Shown: positions 16,968-24,062, numbered from the stretch's first letter. The stretch is DNA of 61,757 nt from Bacillota bacterium (GCA_021324975.1 JAJPIA010000089.1:1-61757); one strand, 5' to 3'. Translations and numbers: made by a program. The notes: generated by a model from the sequence alone, not told the origin.

Positions 16968-17437
16968 GTCACCACCACATCCTCTTCCGTGACATCGCGG
17001 ATGGGCTGCCGATGCTCGTCCACGGCGACGGTCCCGTTGCCGTCCATGCGGTCGGTGATGCGAAACGCACGGACGTCCGCATGCGCGGGATCGGCCAGCG
17101 AAATGATCACGTAGCGTGGGGTTTGCCACAGCGCGAGCGCGCGGTCTGTGGCGCTGGGCAGCGCCGGTGTCGCGGGATGCGAGTGATAAATGGCCACAAT
17201 CTCCCACCCCTGCTCGCGTTCCAACCGAAGCGCGGTCAACTGCGCCTCGTCGTCGACATGATAGTGGCGCCGGGGATCGCGGGGCTGGCGCAGCTCGCCG
17301 GCTTTGTTCCGTGCCCGCAGCACCTCAATCACGGTGTCGCCGGTCCCCAACAGCAGACCGCAGCACTCGTTTGGAGCCTCCTCCCGTGCCTGCGCAATCA
17401 TCTGATCGAATTGTGTCCGCGTTAGGTGCAGCGCCAC
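16964..17437 (-). CDS. mec: JAMM/MPN+ metalloprotease (Mec-like, CysO-cysteine hydrolase)
   Basis: This 157-residue protein has the complete JAMM zinc motif: Glu in EAPNECCGLLLG, then HSHP in IYHSHPATPALPSATDRA with the downstream SxxD. In Mycobacterium tuberculosis the homologous Mec cleaves the isopeptide-like bond of CysO-cysteine, releasing free cysteine. The neighbours here (CysO-like carrier and CysM-like synthase on the same strand) make that function likely. The start is GTG at 17437 with GGAAGG ahead. A possible internal promoter with TACAAT at 17468-17463 lies just upstream, which could drive mec and the Rrf2 gene separately from the rest of the operon; its -35 is weak. An additional possible job is trimming the extended tail of the CysO-like protein. 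Confidence 0.88.
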   Translation of the reverse strand: MALHLTRTQFDQMIAQAREEAPNECCGLLLGTGDTVIEVLRARNKAGELRQPRDPRRHYHVDDEAQLTALRLEREQGWEIVAIYHSHPATPALPSATDRALALWQTPRYVIISLADPAHADVRAFRITDRMDGNGTVAVDEHRQPIRDVTEEDVVVT

Positions 17438-17558
17438 GCGCCCTCATCCCTTCCGTAGGGTCATTGTACCCGAATCGGCCGCGGCGGGAAAGCCCGGCGG
17501 CTCGACCACCCGCGGGCGATGCCCGGCCGTGCGAAGGCCCTGCGGAGCCGCTCCGCGT

Positions 17559-18512
17559 TTACGCGGTAATGTCGCGCCACAAGGGCGTGCTCAGGTACCG
17601 GTCACCGCCGTCCGGGGCGATCACGACGATGACGGCCCGCGCCAGCCCGTGCGCCGCCTGGAGCGCCCCGACCACCGCCGCGCCGGCCGACTCGCCGACG
17701 AACAGCCCTTCGTCCCGCGCGAGCCGGCGCGCCATTGCGTAGCCGTCCTCAGTCGAAACGGAAATTTTCCGGTCCTGGACTCCGGGATCGTAGATCCCCG
17801 GCACGATGGAACTGGCGATGTGCTTCAGGCCCTCGAGGCCGTCCAAGGATGCATCGGGCTCCACGGCCACGACCCGAATGCTGGGATCGGCCTCGTGGAG
17901 CCGCCGCCCGGCACCGACGAGTGTCCCGGTCGTCCCCAGGCCGGCGACAAAGTGCGTGACGCGGCCTCCCGTCTGCTCCAGGATCTCGGGACCGGTGGTA
18001 TCGTAGTGCGCGCGCCAATTCGACGGGTTGTTGTATTGGTCGGGCTTGAAATACCGGCCGGGGTCGCGGGCGTAGATCTCGCGCGCCAACAGAATGGCGC
18101 CGTCGCTGCCCTCCAGCGGATCGGACAGCGTGATCTTGGCGCCGTACGCCGCGATGATCCGGCGGCGTTCCTGGCTCGCGCTCGCCGGCATTACGAGCTC
18201 GACCGGATACCCTTTGAGCGCGCCGATCATCGCGTACGCGATGCCGGCGTTTCCGGACGTCGAGTCGAGGATCGCTGTCCCCGGCCGCAGGCGTCCGTCG
18301 CGCTCGGCGTCCGTGAGCATGCGCAGCACCGGCCGGTCCTTCACCGAGCCGCCGGGATTGAGCCACTCCGCTTTGAGATAGACCTCGACCGCGGAAGGAA
18401 GATCGCGTGTCACCCGCTGCAGGCGTACGAGCGGCGTCCCCCCGATCCGAGCCAGGAGCGACACGTCGACGTCGCAGGTGGCGGAGGACACTGGACGGTG
18501 GCCGCTACTCAT
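17559..18512 (-). CDS. cysM: PLP-dependent cysteine synthase (CysM-like)
   Basis: This 317-residue enzyme makes cysteine (or CysO-bound cysteine) from an activated serine. PLP-Lys lies in LNPGGSVKDRP, the substrate loop is DSTSGNAGIAYAMIGALKGY, and the phosphate-binding glycine loop is AGLGTTGTLVGAGR. Mycobacterial CysM prefers O-phosphoserine and the CysO thiocarboxylate; the Arg that reads the phosphate there (in an EPRYGEG context) is not evident here, where the segment reads EPDASLDGLEG, so substrate preference is open. The start ATG overlaps the end of the ParB-like gene by 8 bases. The C-terminus STPLWRD matches the CysM pattern KYLST. O-acetylserine use remains possible. Confidence 0.9.
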   Translation of the reverse strand: MSSGHRPVSSATCDVDVSLLARIGGTPLVRLQRVTRDLPSAVEVYLKAEWLNPGGSVKDRPVLRMLTDAERDGRLRPGTAILDSTSGNAGIAYAMIGALKGYPVELVMPASASQERRRIIAAYGAKITLSDPLEGSDGAILLAREIYARDPGRYFKPDQYNNPSNWRAHYDTTGPEILEQTGGRVTHFVAGLGTTGTLVGAGRRLHEADPSIRVVAVEPDASLDGLEGLKHIASSIVPGIYDPGVQDRKISVSTEDGYAMARRLARDEGLFVGESAGAAVVGALQAAHGLARAVIVVIAPDGGDRYLSTPLWRDITA

Positions 18513-19350
18513 CGAACAGAAACGTCGATTCCTCGTAATACCGTACGCCGTGAGCCAGCCGGCGCCGCTGCATCATCGCGTCGAGCTCCGCCTGCTTGTG
18601 AGCCGCGTCCGACGCCGCATCGAGCCAGTCCAGCGGGACATTGATCCGCAACGCGCGACCGGGAACGAGATGGCGCGTGATCCCAGCCGGGAGACGGCCG
18701 GCACCGAGTGCCAAGCGGACAATGTCCTCCTTGGCAAAGGAGGGAAAGACGACGAGCGTGCCGCGCCCGTATTCGGCATCGACCCTATCGGGTGTGCCGC
18801 TCTCGACGCGGTGCACGTCGTACGCCCCGCGATAGAGCGCGACAAGTTCCGACACCGGCCCCGAAGCCTCCGCCCCGCCCCGCTCGCCGATCAGCATCAC
18901 GCCCTTCCTGTCCGCGAGAAACGCGGCTGCGCGGCCTGCGGCGAGAGCCGCTTCGGCGTCGGCGATCGCAAACGGGGCCAGCGCCCTGGCTCCGTGCATG
19001 CGCGCTGCCCGCGGCCGTAGCCGGCCGTCATCGTGGACGTGGTGCCGCCACGTGGATATCCGGATGTCCGGGCGCGCGTAGTCGACCACCTGGGCCACCG
19101 CATACCGGATCCCCAGTCGAGCCAGGGCGGTCGCGCGGTTCGCCCCGTCCAGCACGACCATACGCCCGTCCGGCCCCGGGGTCACGATCGGAGGGTTGCG
19201 GAGTACGCCGTCGCGCGGCAGGGCTTCGCACAGTCGGTCGACGCGCCCGGACTCAGGGTCCTCGTGCAGCAACAAATCCCGTGTTGCCACGATCCGCAAG
19301 ACGGGCGTGGTGCGGAGCGTACCGGGCGGCTCACGAAGCGAGACATCCAT
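18505..19350 (-). CDS. ParB/sulfiredoxin-fold protein, putative free serine kinase (SbnI/SerK-like)
   Basis: This 281-residue protein has a ParB/Srx-type N-terminal domain: LLLHEDPESGRVDRLCEAL (with a HE pair where SbnI/SerK have a catalytic Glu), LRNPPIVTPGPDGRMVVLDG and ANRATALARLG, the nucleotide-binding segment. SbnI of Staphylococcus aureus and SerK of Thermococcus are proteins of this fold that phosphorylate free serine to O-phosphoserine for cysteine-type synthases. Placement between a CysO-like carrier (7 bases apart) and a CysM-like synthase (8-base overlap) strongly supports that role. The remaining two thirds (residues 110-281) are also as in SbnI-type proteins, unlike chromosome-partition ParB. 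The motif reads DGANR instead of the DGxHR I would expect, so activity needs proof. Confidence 0.72.
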   Translation of the reverse strand: MDVSLREPPGTLRTTPVLRIVATRDLLLHEDPESGRVDRLCEALPRDGVLRNPPIVTPGPDGRMVVLDGANRATALARLGIRYAVAQVVDYARPDIRISTWRHHVHDDGRLRPRAARMHGARALAPFAIADAEAALAAGRAAAFLADRKGVMLIGERGGAEASGPVSELVALYRGAYDVHRVESGTPDRVDAEYGRGTLVVFPSFAKEDIVRLALGAGRLPAGITRHLVPGRALRINVPLDWLDAASDAAHKQAELDAMMQRRRLAHGVRYYEESTFLFDE

Positions 19351-19357
19351 GCGCGGA

Positions 19358-19687
19358 TCAGCCCAGCCGGGGCCGGAACGCCGGCGCGGAAGCATGCGAC
19401 GCTGGGCCTGCCTCCCCGCCTCCGGCCATTGCCGGGACAATGGAGATCTCGTCGTCCTCGCCAAGCGGTGTGGACGGCCCCTGCAGCGCCCGAATCTCGG
19501 TTCCGTTGACGAACACATTAATGAAGCTCCGCATCTCTCCCGACGCGTCGCGAAGCTGCTCACGCAGCCCTGGATACTCCCGCTCCACCGCGGCGAGCGC
19601 CTCGTCCACGGTCCGCCCCTCGGCGGCCACCCGGGTCCGGCCATGTGCCAACCGGCGAAGGGGCGTCGGCAGATAGACTTGCGCCAT
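19358..19687 (-). CDS. cysO: CysO-like ubiquitin-fold sulfur carrier with C-terminal extension
   Basis: This 109-residue protein has the MoaD/ThiS fold of a sulfur carrier. Residues 1-90 align by eye with mycobacterial CysO: TPLRRLAHGRTRV at the start, RSFINVFVNGTEIRALQG in the middle and ISIVPAMAGG at the end of the domain. In CysO the Gly-Gly is the exact C-terminus and receives the thiocarboxylate sulfur. Here 19 further residues (GEAGPASHASAPAFRPRLG) follow before the stop, so processing must be needed if it works the same way. The start is fixed by GGGGAGGTG 8 bases ahead. No E1-like activating enzyme (MoeB/MoeZ/ThiF) is in the window. Confidence 0.85.
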   Translation of the reverse strand: MAQVYLPTPLRRLAHGRTRVAAEGRTVDEALAAVEREYPGLREQLRDASGEMRSFINVFVNGTEIRALQGPSTPLGEDDEISIVPAMAGGGEAGPASHASAPAFRPRLG

Positions 19688-19865
19688 ACGATCGTCACCT
19701 CCCCAAAGTGCAACAGCCGCGGTCACGGGCGCCGCGGCTGCTGTGGTCATGGTCAACGCGAGGGCACGACGCCCAACACACCTATTCCCGGCGACACACC
19801 TCCGCCGGGCTGTGGGCGCTCGTACAGATACAGACAATCACCGTATTCATCACGATTTCATTATA
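19688..19865 (-). promoter_or_regulatory. promoter and structured leader of the cysteine operon
   Basis: A TATAAT box at 19865-19860 (minus strand) predicts a transcript start near 19853, about 165 bases ahead of the cysO-like start codon; the -35 (TTGCGA, about 19 bases away) is poor. The leader can form a nested stem from CGCCCA/TGGGCG enclosing CCCGGCG/CGCCGGG, and, next to the ribosome site, a 9-base perfect stem CAGCCGCGG/CCGCGGCTG. I find no T-box consensus and no known sulfur riboswitch pattern. It may be an attenuator or a protein-binding leader. Confidence 0.45.
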
Positions 19866-19930
19866 GCAAACGCGCCGGCGTTCCTCGCAATTCCGATGGA
19901 CGTTGGCGTGCGGGAGATCGGAGGCGGTCG

Positions 19931-21109
19931 CTACCGGCCGAGCGGATTAACGGGCTGGCCGTCTTCGCGCACCTCGAAGAAGAGGTGCGGTCCTGTGCTC
20001 CAGCCGGTGCTGCCGATGCGGGCAATCACGTCGCCCCGCTCGACGCGCTCCCCGACGTGGACAGCGTACGATGACAGATGCGAGTAGGTCGTCGAGAGCC
20101 CGTTGCCGTGGTCGAGGATGACAAGCATCCCGTAGCCACGCATCCATCCCGTAAAGATCACGGTGCCGGACGCCGCGGCGCGGATCGGGGTACCCCATGG
20201 CACCGCGATGTCGATGCCGGTGTGGAATTCACGGGTGCGGAAGATGGGGTGGATCCGCCAGCCGTAGCCCGAGCTGATCCGTCCCTCAACGGGCCACAAG
20301 AGCGCTCCGCCTCGAAGCGTCGGGATCGGGCCGGCGTGCACGCCGCTCGTGGCCTGCCTGATGATCTCCGTGATGCGGAGCGATTCCGCCTCGAGCTCGC
20401 GGATCGCTTCTTCCTGAGCCATTCGCTCTGTGCGGACCCGGACGAGGAGATCGCGGCGCTGGGCGGCGAGCCGGGCGGTCTCCGCGCGGCTGACAACCCA
20501 CTGCGCCTGCTCCGCGGCGAGATGGCGCTGGCGTTCGGCCAGCGCCGCTGCGACCTCACTACGCTGCGCCCGGTCCGAGCTGACTTGCTGGTAAAGCTGG
20601 ATGTCGTGGTTGATGATCACCCCGATGAGGTACGAGCGCGTGACAAAGTCCCGAAAGTCGGTGGCCCCCAACAGCACGTCCAGATATCCCAGCGGACCGC
20701 TCTCATAGAAAGCGCGGAGCCGCGCCCCCATGAGCGCTTCGTGAGTCTCGAGCTGTTTCGTCACAGCCGCAAGCGACCGTGTCGCCTGGGTGACGGCGAC
20801 GCGCGTGCCGTCGAGAGCCTGTGCGGTGTGTGAGAGATTGACCTGCGCCCGCTCGAATTGCTCCTGCGCCCACGAGAGCTGAACGAGCGCGAGGTGCTCG
20901 GCGACACGGGCTTGTGCGAGGCGCTGCCGCCGCACCGCGAGCTGTTGCTGAATCGACGCGAGCGTCGACTGCGCAGACGCGACCGGGGCCGAGGCTGTGC
21001 GAATTCGAGCCGGGGATGGTCCCGCGGCGACTCCTCTCACCATGGAGACCGCGGTAATCAGCGGCCCGCATAGGAGGGCAGCAACAAGCACCCTAACCCG
21101 GCCTCGCAT
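19931..21109 (-). CDS. M23/LytM-domain coiled-coil protein, zinc site degenerate
   Basis: This 392-residue exported protein has an N-terminal signal/anchor (VLVAALLCGPLITAVSMV), a long coiled coil (residues about 40-230, rich in QQQLAVRRQRLAQAR-type heptads) and a C-terminal LytM domain. That is the layout of EnvC/NlpD-like proteins and of M23 endopeptidases acting in peptidoglycan. First-motif residues are present (HTGIDI, i.e. HxxxD, and YSHLSSY), but the final HxH reads TGPHLFFEV, so the second His, normally a zinc ligand, is Phe. It may be an amidase activator rather than an enzyme. An N-acetylmuramoyl amidase occurs at 53.5 kb. I start at 21109; the ribosome site is not obvious. Confidence 0.8.
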   Translation of the reverse strand: MRGRVRVLVAALLCGPLITAVSMVRGVAAGPSPARIRTASAPVASAQSTLASIQQQLAVRRQRLAQARVAEHLALVQLSWAQEQFERAQVNLSHTAQALDGTRVAVTQATRSLAAVTKQLETHEALMGARLRAFYESGPLGYLDVLLGATDFRDFVTRSYLIGVIINHDIQLYQQVSSDRAQRSEVAAALAERQRHLAAEQAQWVVSRAETARLAAQRRDLLVRVRTERMAQEEAIRELEAESLRITEIIRQATSGVHAGPIPTLRGGALLWPVEGRISSGYGWRIHPIFRTREFHTGIDIAVPWGTPIRAAASGTVIFTGWMRGYGMLVILDHGNGLSTTYSHLSSYAVHVGERVERGDVIARIGSTGWSTGPHLFFEVREDGQPVNPLGR

Positions 21110-21349
21110 CGCTGCTTCGATCCCGGCTGCGACGTAATGCTGCGGCGTATGCCGTCTGTGCGACGCGGGGCGATGACCGAGACTCCCCCCGAGCACGGAA
21201 CCGCATATTCGTCGGCCGGACGCGAACTCCTGCCGCTGAGCCCGTATTACAAAGGAAACCAGGGTGGTTCGTCGAACAACCGCCGCGGACCGGCGTGAAC
21301 CGGCGATTTGGAGGAAAACTAGATTAAAGCGACCTAGAGGAGGCCGAGC

Positions 21350-21766
21350 ATGGCGAGGCGAGCGGTGCGGCGAAGGACTCAGGCCAAGTCGAAACCCCGC
21401 AGGCGGACAACAGCCCGGACCCGCGCGAGGAAGACTTCAGGCCGCGGCGCGGCGACCCGGTCCGCCTCGCGAGGCCGGCGGACAGCCGGTGCCGTAAAGA
21501 GCCGGGCCGGTGCGAAGCGGCGTACGCCGCGGCGTGCGACCGCAAAACGGACGGGCACGGCACCTAGAGCAAGGGCTCGGAAGGCCGAGGCACCTTCGGC
21601 AACGGCGACCATTACCGAACGTGCCCCGGCCGCGGCGCCCGATCTCACAGAGATGCCGGCGGCGGAGCCTGCCGGACGCGCGCCACAGGACTCCCTGTGG
21701 GGGACGCAGTCCCTCGACGTGGAAGCGGAGGAAGATCTCGAAGACGAAGAAGACGAGCCGACGTAG
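21350..21766 (+). CDS. Arg/Lys-rich histone-like protein with acidic tail
   Basis: This 138-residue protein is almost pure low-complexity basic sequence for its first 85 residues (RRTTARTRARKTSGRGAATR and similar, Arg far more frequent than Lys), then a Pro/Ala linker and a strongly acidic end (DVEAEEDLEDEEDEPT). The basic part resembles histone H1/Hc1-like bacterial nucleoid proteins, which bind DNA without base specificity. GAGGAGG 7 bases ahead of the ATG supports real translation. A very stable hairpin follows the stop. The acidic tail is not usual for H1-like proteins and may modulate DNA binding. The function is inferred from composition only. Confidence 0.7.
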   Translation: MARRAVRRRTQAKSKPRRRTTARTRARKTSGRGAATRSASRGRRTAGAVKSRAGAKRRTPRRATAKRTGTAPRARARKAEAPSATATITERAPAAAPDLTEMPAAEPAGRAPQDSLWGTQSLDVEAEEDLEDEEDEPT

Positions 21767-21780
21767 CGGAGGACGACCGC

Positions 21781-21815
21781 GATGGGCCGGCGCCGGGCGG
21801 CGGCGCCGGCCCATC
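21781..21815 (+). terminator. strong hairpin after the histone-like gene
   Basis: GATGGGCCGGCGCC and GGCGCCGGCCCATC form a perfect 14-base stem around a 7-base loop, 15 bases after the stop. The following CTCTT is only weakly T-rich, so it is a terminator-like hairpin that would also protect the mRNA end. It lies inside any long version of the next gene, which argues for the later start of that gene. Confidence 0.65.
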
Positions 21816-21874
21816 CTCTTGGCGCAACGCTCCGCCTGCCTTTGCTGTCGCGCGTTTCGAGACGCTCGCGAACC

Positions 21875-22591
21875 ATGACCGCCATGGCGCGACGCCCGAC
21901 CGCATGGGTCGGTGTCGCGATCGCGGCGCTGTACTTGGTCGCGGTTGTGTTGGCCCGGCCGCAGCCGGGCGCGCGTCTCCTCTACGACGGTCCGGTGCCG
22001 CTCGCGCCGTACCGATGGGTCTCACCGCCGCCGGATCTCGCCGAAGGGAACCAGCCTCCATCATCGGGGACCGCCACCATCACGCTCGGCGCGCTCGAAT
22101 CGATGCCCGCGGACGCGTCGACGGACGACGAGCAGGCCGCGATTACGGTCGCCGAAGGCACGATCGCGCTGCGTTCCGGCGAGCGGGCGGCAACCGTGCG
22201 GCTCGTCCCGCGCGACCCCCGGACCGTCGGGCCGGCGCCGCGAGGCCTCAAGTTCGACGGCAACGCCTATGACATCGTTGCCTCGTACGCACGATCCGGG
22301 CGCCCCGTGCGGCTCGTCAAGCCCGCGACGGTCGTGTTGCGGTACCCGATCCACGCGACCGTACTGCTTCGGGCTCGGCCCGGCGGGTGGGTGCGCCTGC
22401 GGACGACGCGCTTTCCCGCGACACAGCAGCTCGTGAGCGCAACGGACCAGCTCGGCGTGTTCGTCGCGGCGGCGCCCGCCGGCTCCACCGCGGTGCGGTT
22501 TTGGGTGTGGGCCTCCTTGCTCGCGATCGCGGCGGTGCTTTCAGCAGCCGCGATCGTGCGTGTCCGCCGTAGGCTCCGGCACACCCCGTGA
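21875..22591 (+). CDS. membrane-anchored protein of unknown function, copper-cluster neighbour
   Basis: I do not recognise this 238-residue protein. It has one membrane segment at each end (WVGVAIAALYLVAVVLA near the N-terminus and FWVWASLLAIAAVLSAAAIV near the C-terminus), followed by a basic tail, so most of it should face outside. The central part is beta-rich and mentions no metal motif. The ATG at 21875 is preferred because an earlier in-frame ATG at 21782 would place the strong hairpin inside the coding region. The last codon overlaps the cytochrome gene start (GTGA), so they are co-translated. Confidence 0.6.
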   Translation: MTAMARRPTAWVGVAIAALYLVAVVLARPQPGARLLYDGPVPLAPYRWVSPPPDLAEGNQPPSSGTATITLGALESMPADASTDDEQAAITVAEGTIALRSGERAATVRLVPRDPRTVGPAPRGLKFDGNAYDIVASYARSGRPVRLVKPATVVLRYPIHATVLLRARPGGWVRLRTTRFPATQQLVSATDQLGVFVAAAPAGSTAVRFWVWASLLAIAAVLSAAAIVRVRRRLRHTP

Positions 22592-23031
22592 AAACGACCG
22601 TCGCAGCCGGCGCACGTGATCGTTTGGTGCGTCGCATCCTGGACTCCAAAACGCCCGTCGCGGCCACGGCGCTCGCGCTCGTCGTGGTCGCGGCGGCCAT
22701 CGCCACGCGCGGCCTGCTCCACGGACCATCACGTCCTGACGATATCGACGCGCGTCCGTTTCCTCCGACCGCCGGCTCCCTCGCGATTGGCGAACGCGTC
22801 TACCGTGCTTATTGCGAGACCTGCCACGGCGTCGACGGGCGCGGCGATGGACCCCAGGCGGCGGGCATGTTCCCCCGCCCTGTCGACTTCTGGGCCCACT
22901 TTGGATCGGGGCACACCCACCCGGACGGCCGTCTGTTCTTCTGGATTACCGAGGGCATGCCCGGCACGCGCATGCCGGGGTTCAAGGACAAGCTCACCGA
23001 CGCCGAGCGCTGGCACGTGGTCATCGTGTGA
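22588..23031 (+). CDS. membrane-anchored c-type cytochrome, C-terminus clipped
   Basis: This 147-residue protein has an N-terminal membrane anchor (TALALVVVAAAIATRGLL) and one cytochrome c domain with CETCHG haem binding and the distal Met in GMPGTRMPGF. The domain resembles the small cytochromes found with copper and oxidase genes. The C-terminal helix stops abruptly: LTDAERWHVVIV, whereas family members continue for some 10-20 residues (AERWHVVNYI... type). The stop lies exactly where an opposing gene is also cut short, so a deletion probably removed the ends of both. It could still bind haem. Confidence 0.8.
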   Translation: MKTTVAAGARDRLVRRILDSKTPVAATALALVVVAAAIATRGLLHGPSRPDDIDARPFPPTAGSLAIGERVYRAYCETCHGVDGRGDGPQAAGMFPRPVDFWAHFGSGHTHPDGRLFFWITEGMPGTRMPGFKDKLTDAERWHVVIV

Positions 23032-23753
23032 GGCCCCGGCTTCAGGGGAGCGAGCTCATACGCATAACGGTGGGCCCCGGCGGCCGTCAACTGATCCGGG
23101 GCCGGCATGTTGACGACGCCGTCGACGATGATGTGGAGGTGCACACCGGGCCCGGACATCATCTTCGGCCCCATCGTCACCAGCGAGATGTCGGCCGGGG
23201 TGCCGATCACGACTGAGACCGGATTGTGCAGCCGAGCATGGTCGGCGGGCGCCACGAGCTGCATGCGGGGCAGCGCGCTCGGTCGGACCGCGGACGACCC
23301 CATCCCGGACGACGGCATATTATGCATGGACCCCATCTGCCCGGGGGCGTGCTGCGCCGGCGGCATTTGCATTGCCGCTCCAATGGAAAACCGGAAGTAG
23401 CCCTGGGTCATCGCCTGGTCATCCGACGAGACCGAGTGCCACGCCACCATGTAGGACCCGGGACCCAGCCGTGGCGGGATCAGGCTCAGGACTTCGTGGG
23501 AGGAGAAGGCCGGATCGAGCCCGCCCTGCGCCAGGAGTCGTTGATGCGCGTCGTAGAGACGGAGCACACTGCCGCGCGCGGCCAACTCCTCGCTGAACCA
23601 CGCCCGGATCACCCGCGGGCTCTGAGGCAGAACCGCGCGATCCGCCGGAGATGAGGTGACCATATGAGCGTGCGCGGACGCTCGCGGCGCGACGGCAAAC
23701 GCGAGCGCCAGGCCCGCGACGACCACGGCAACCAACCCCACGTGCCTTCTCAC
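22809..23753 (-). CDS. CopC-domain copper-binding protein, 3' end lost and fused to antisense sequence
   Basis: The authentic part (23753 down to about 23030) encodes a signal peptide, a CopC domain starting HAHMVTSSPADRAVLPQSP (N-terminal copper His after cleavage), SSHEVLSLIPPRLGPGSYMV and WHSVSSDDQAMTQGYFRF, a Met/His-rich linker (MQMPPAQHAPGQMGSMHNM) and a second beta domain (GPGVHLHIIVDGVVNMPAPD). It should end soon after LKPGPHT, but the frame then runs for about 73 codons through the antisense of the cytochrome gene. GTG at 23753 has GGAGG 7 bases ahead. The role is periplasmic/extracellular copper handling. The extra tail is probably not functional. Confidence 0.78.
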   Translation of the reverse strand: MRRHVGLVAVVVAGLALAFAVAPRASAHAHMVTSSPADRAVLPQSPRVIRAWFSEELAARGSVLRLYDAHQRLLAQGGLDPAFSSHEVLSLIPPRLGPGSYMVAWHSVSSDDQAMTQGYFRFSIGAAMQMPPAQHAPGQMGSMHNMPSSGMGSSAVRPSALPRMQLVAPADHARLHNPVSVVIGTPADISLVTMGPKMMSGPGVHLHIIVDGVVNMPAPDQLTAAGAHRYAYELAPLKPGPHTMTTCQRSASVSLSLNPGMRVPGMPSVIQKNRRPSGWVCPDPKWAQKSTGRGNMPAAWGPSPRPSTPWQVSQ

Positions 23754-23826
23754 TTCCCGACCTCCGCTGCACGATGACGTCGACGGACCATGAGGCTGCA
23801 GTCCCACCCGCACCGTACCACCCGCC

Positions 23827-23839
23827 TACCCTGAGGGTA
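23827..23839. promoter_or_regulatory. CsoR-like operator in the 309-base divergent region
   Basis: TACCCTGAGGGTA is a perfect palindrome with a 3-base centre. CsoR operators of Gram-positive bacteria are TACCC...GGGTA palindromes upstream of copper genes, so this fits the surrounding CopC/CopD genes well, although the known ones have a slightly longer centre. It lies 74 bases ahead of the CopC-type gene and 224 bases ahead of the plus-strand copper genes. The rest of the gap 23754-24062 holds a possible plus-strand -10 (TATGCT near 23882) and otherwise nothing I recognise. No csoR gene is in the window. Confidence 0.5.
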
Positions 23840-24062
23840 AATGTGCCGAAAGTAGTAGAGACAGTGCCGCGCCCGTCCTTCTATGCTAGAGTCGCTATCG
23901 CTTGCGTCGCGAGGTCGCCGTTCGCGATGGGCCCGCCCGCACTGATATGCTCATCTCAGGTGGGCCCGGCCGCGAGCTCGTGCACGGCAGGGCGCCCGCT
24001 CATCGAGTCGTGCGCCGTACGGCACGCGGGCACGCACCGATCCTCGCGGGCGGAGGGTGGGC

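Noticed and set aside
18708-19676. Long plus-strand frame opposite the ParB-like and CysO-like genes
   Set aside because: Arg/Pro-rich antisense frame typical of high GC DNA; the minus-strand genes have family matches and ribosome sites.
19688-19865. T-box or known sulfur riboswitch in the cysteine-operon leader
   Set aside because: The conserved T-box antiterminator sequence and SAM riboswitch cores are not seen.
22809-23030. Natural long tail of the CopC-type protein
   Set aside because: The tail is the antisense of a cytochrome c domain with its CxxCH motif, so it has no independent coding meaning.
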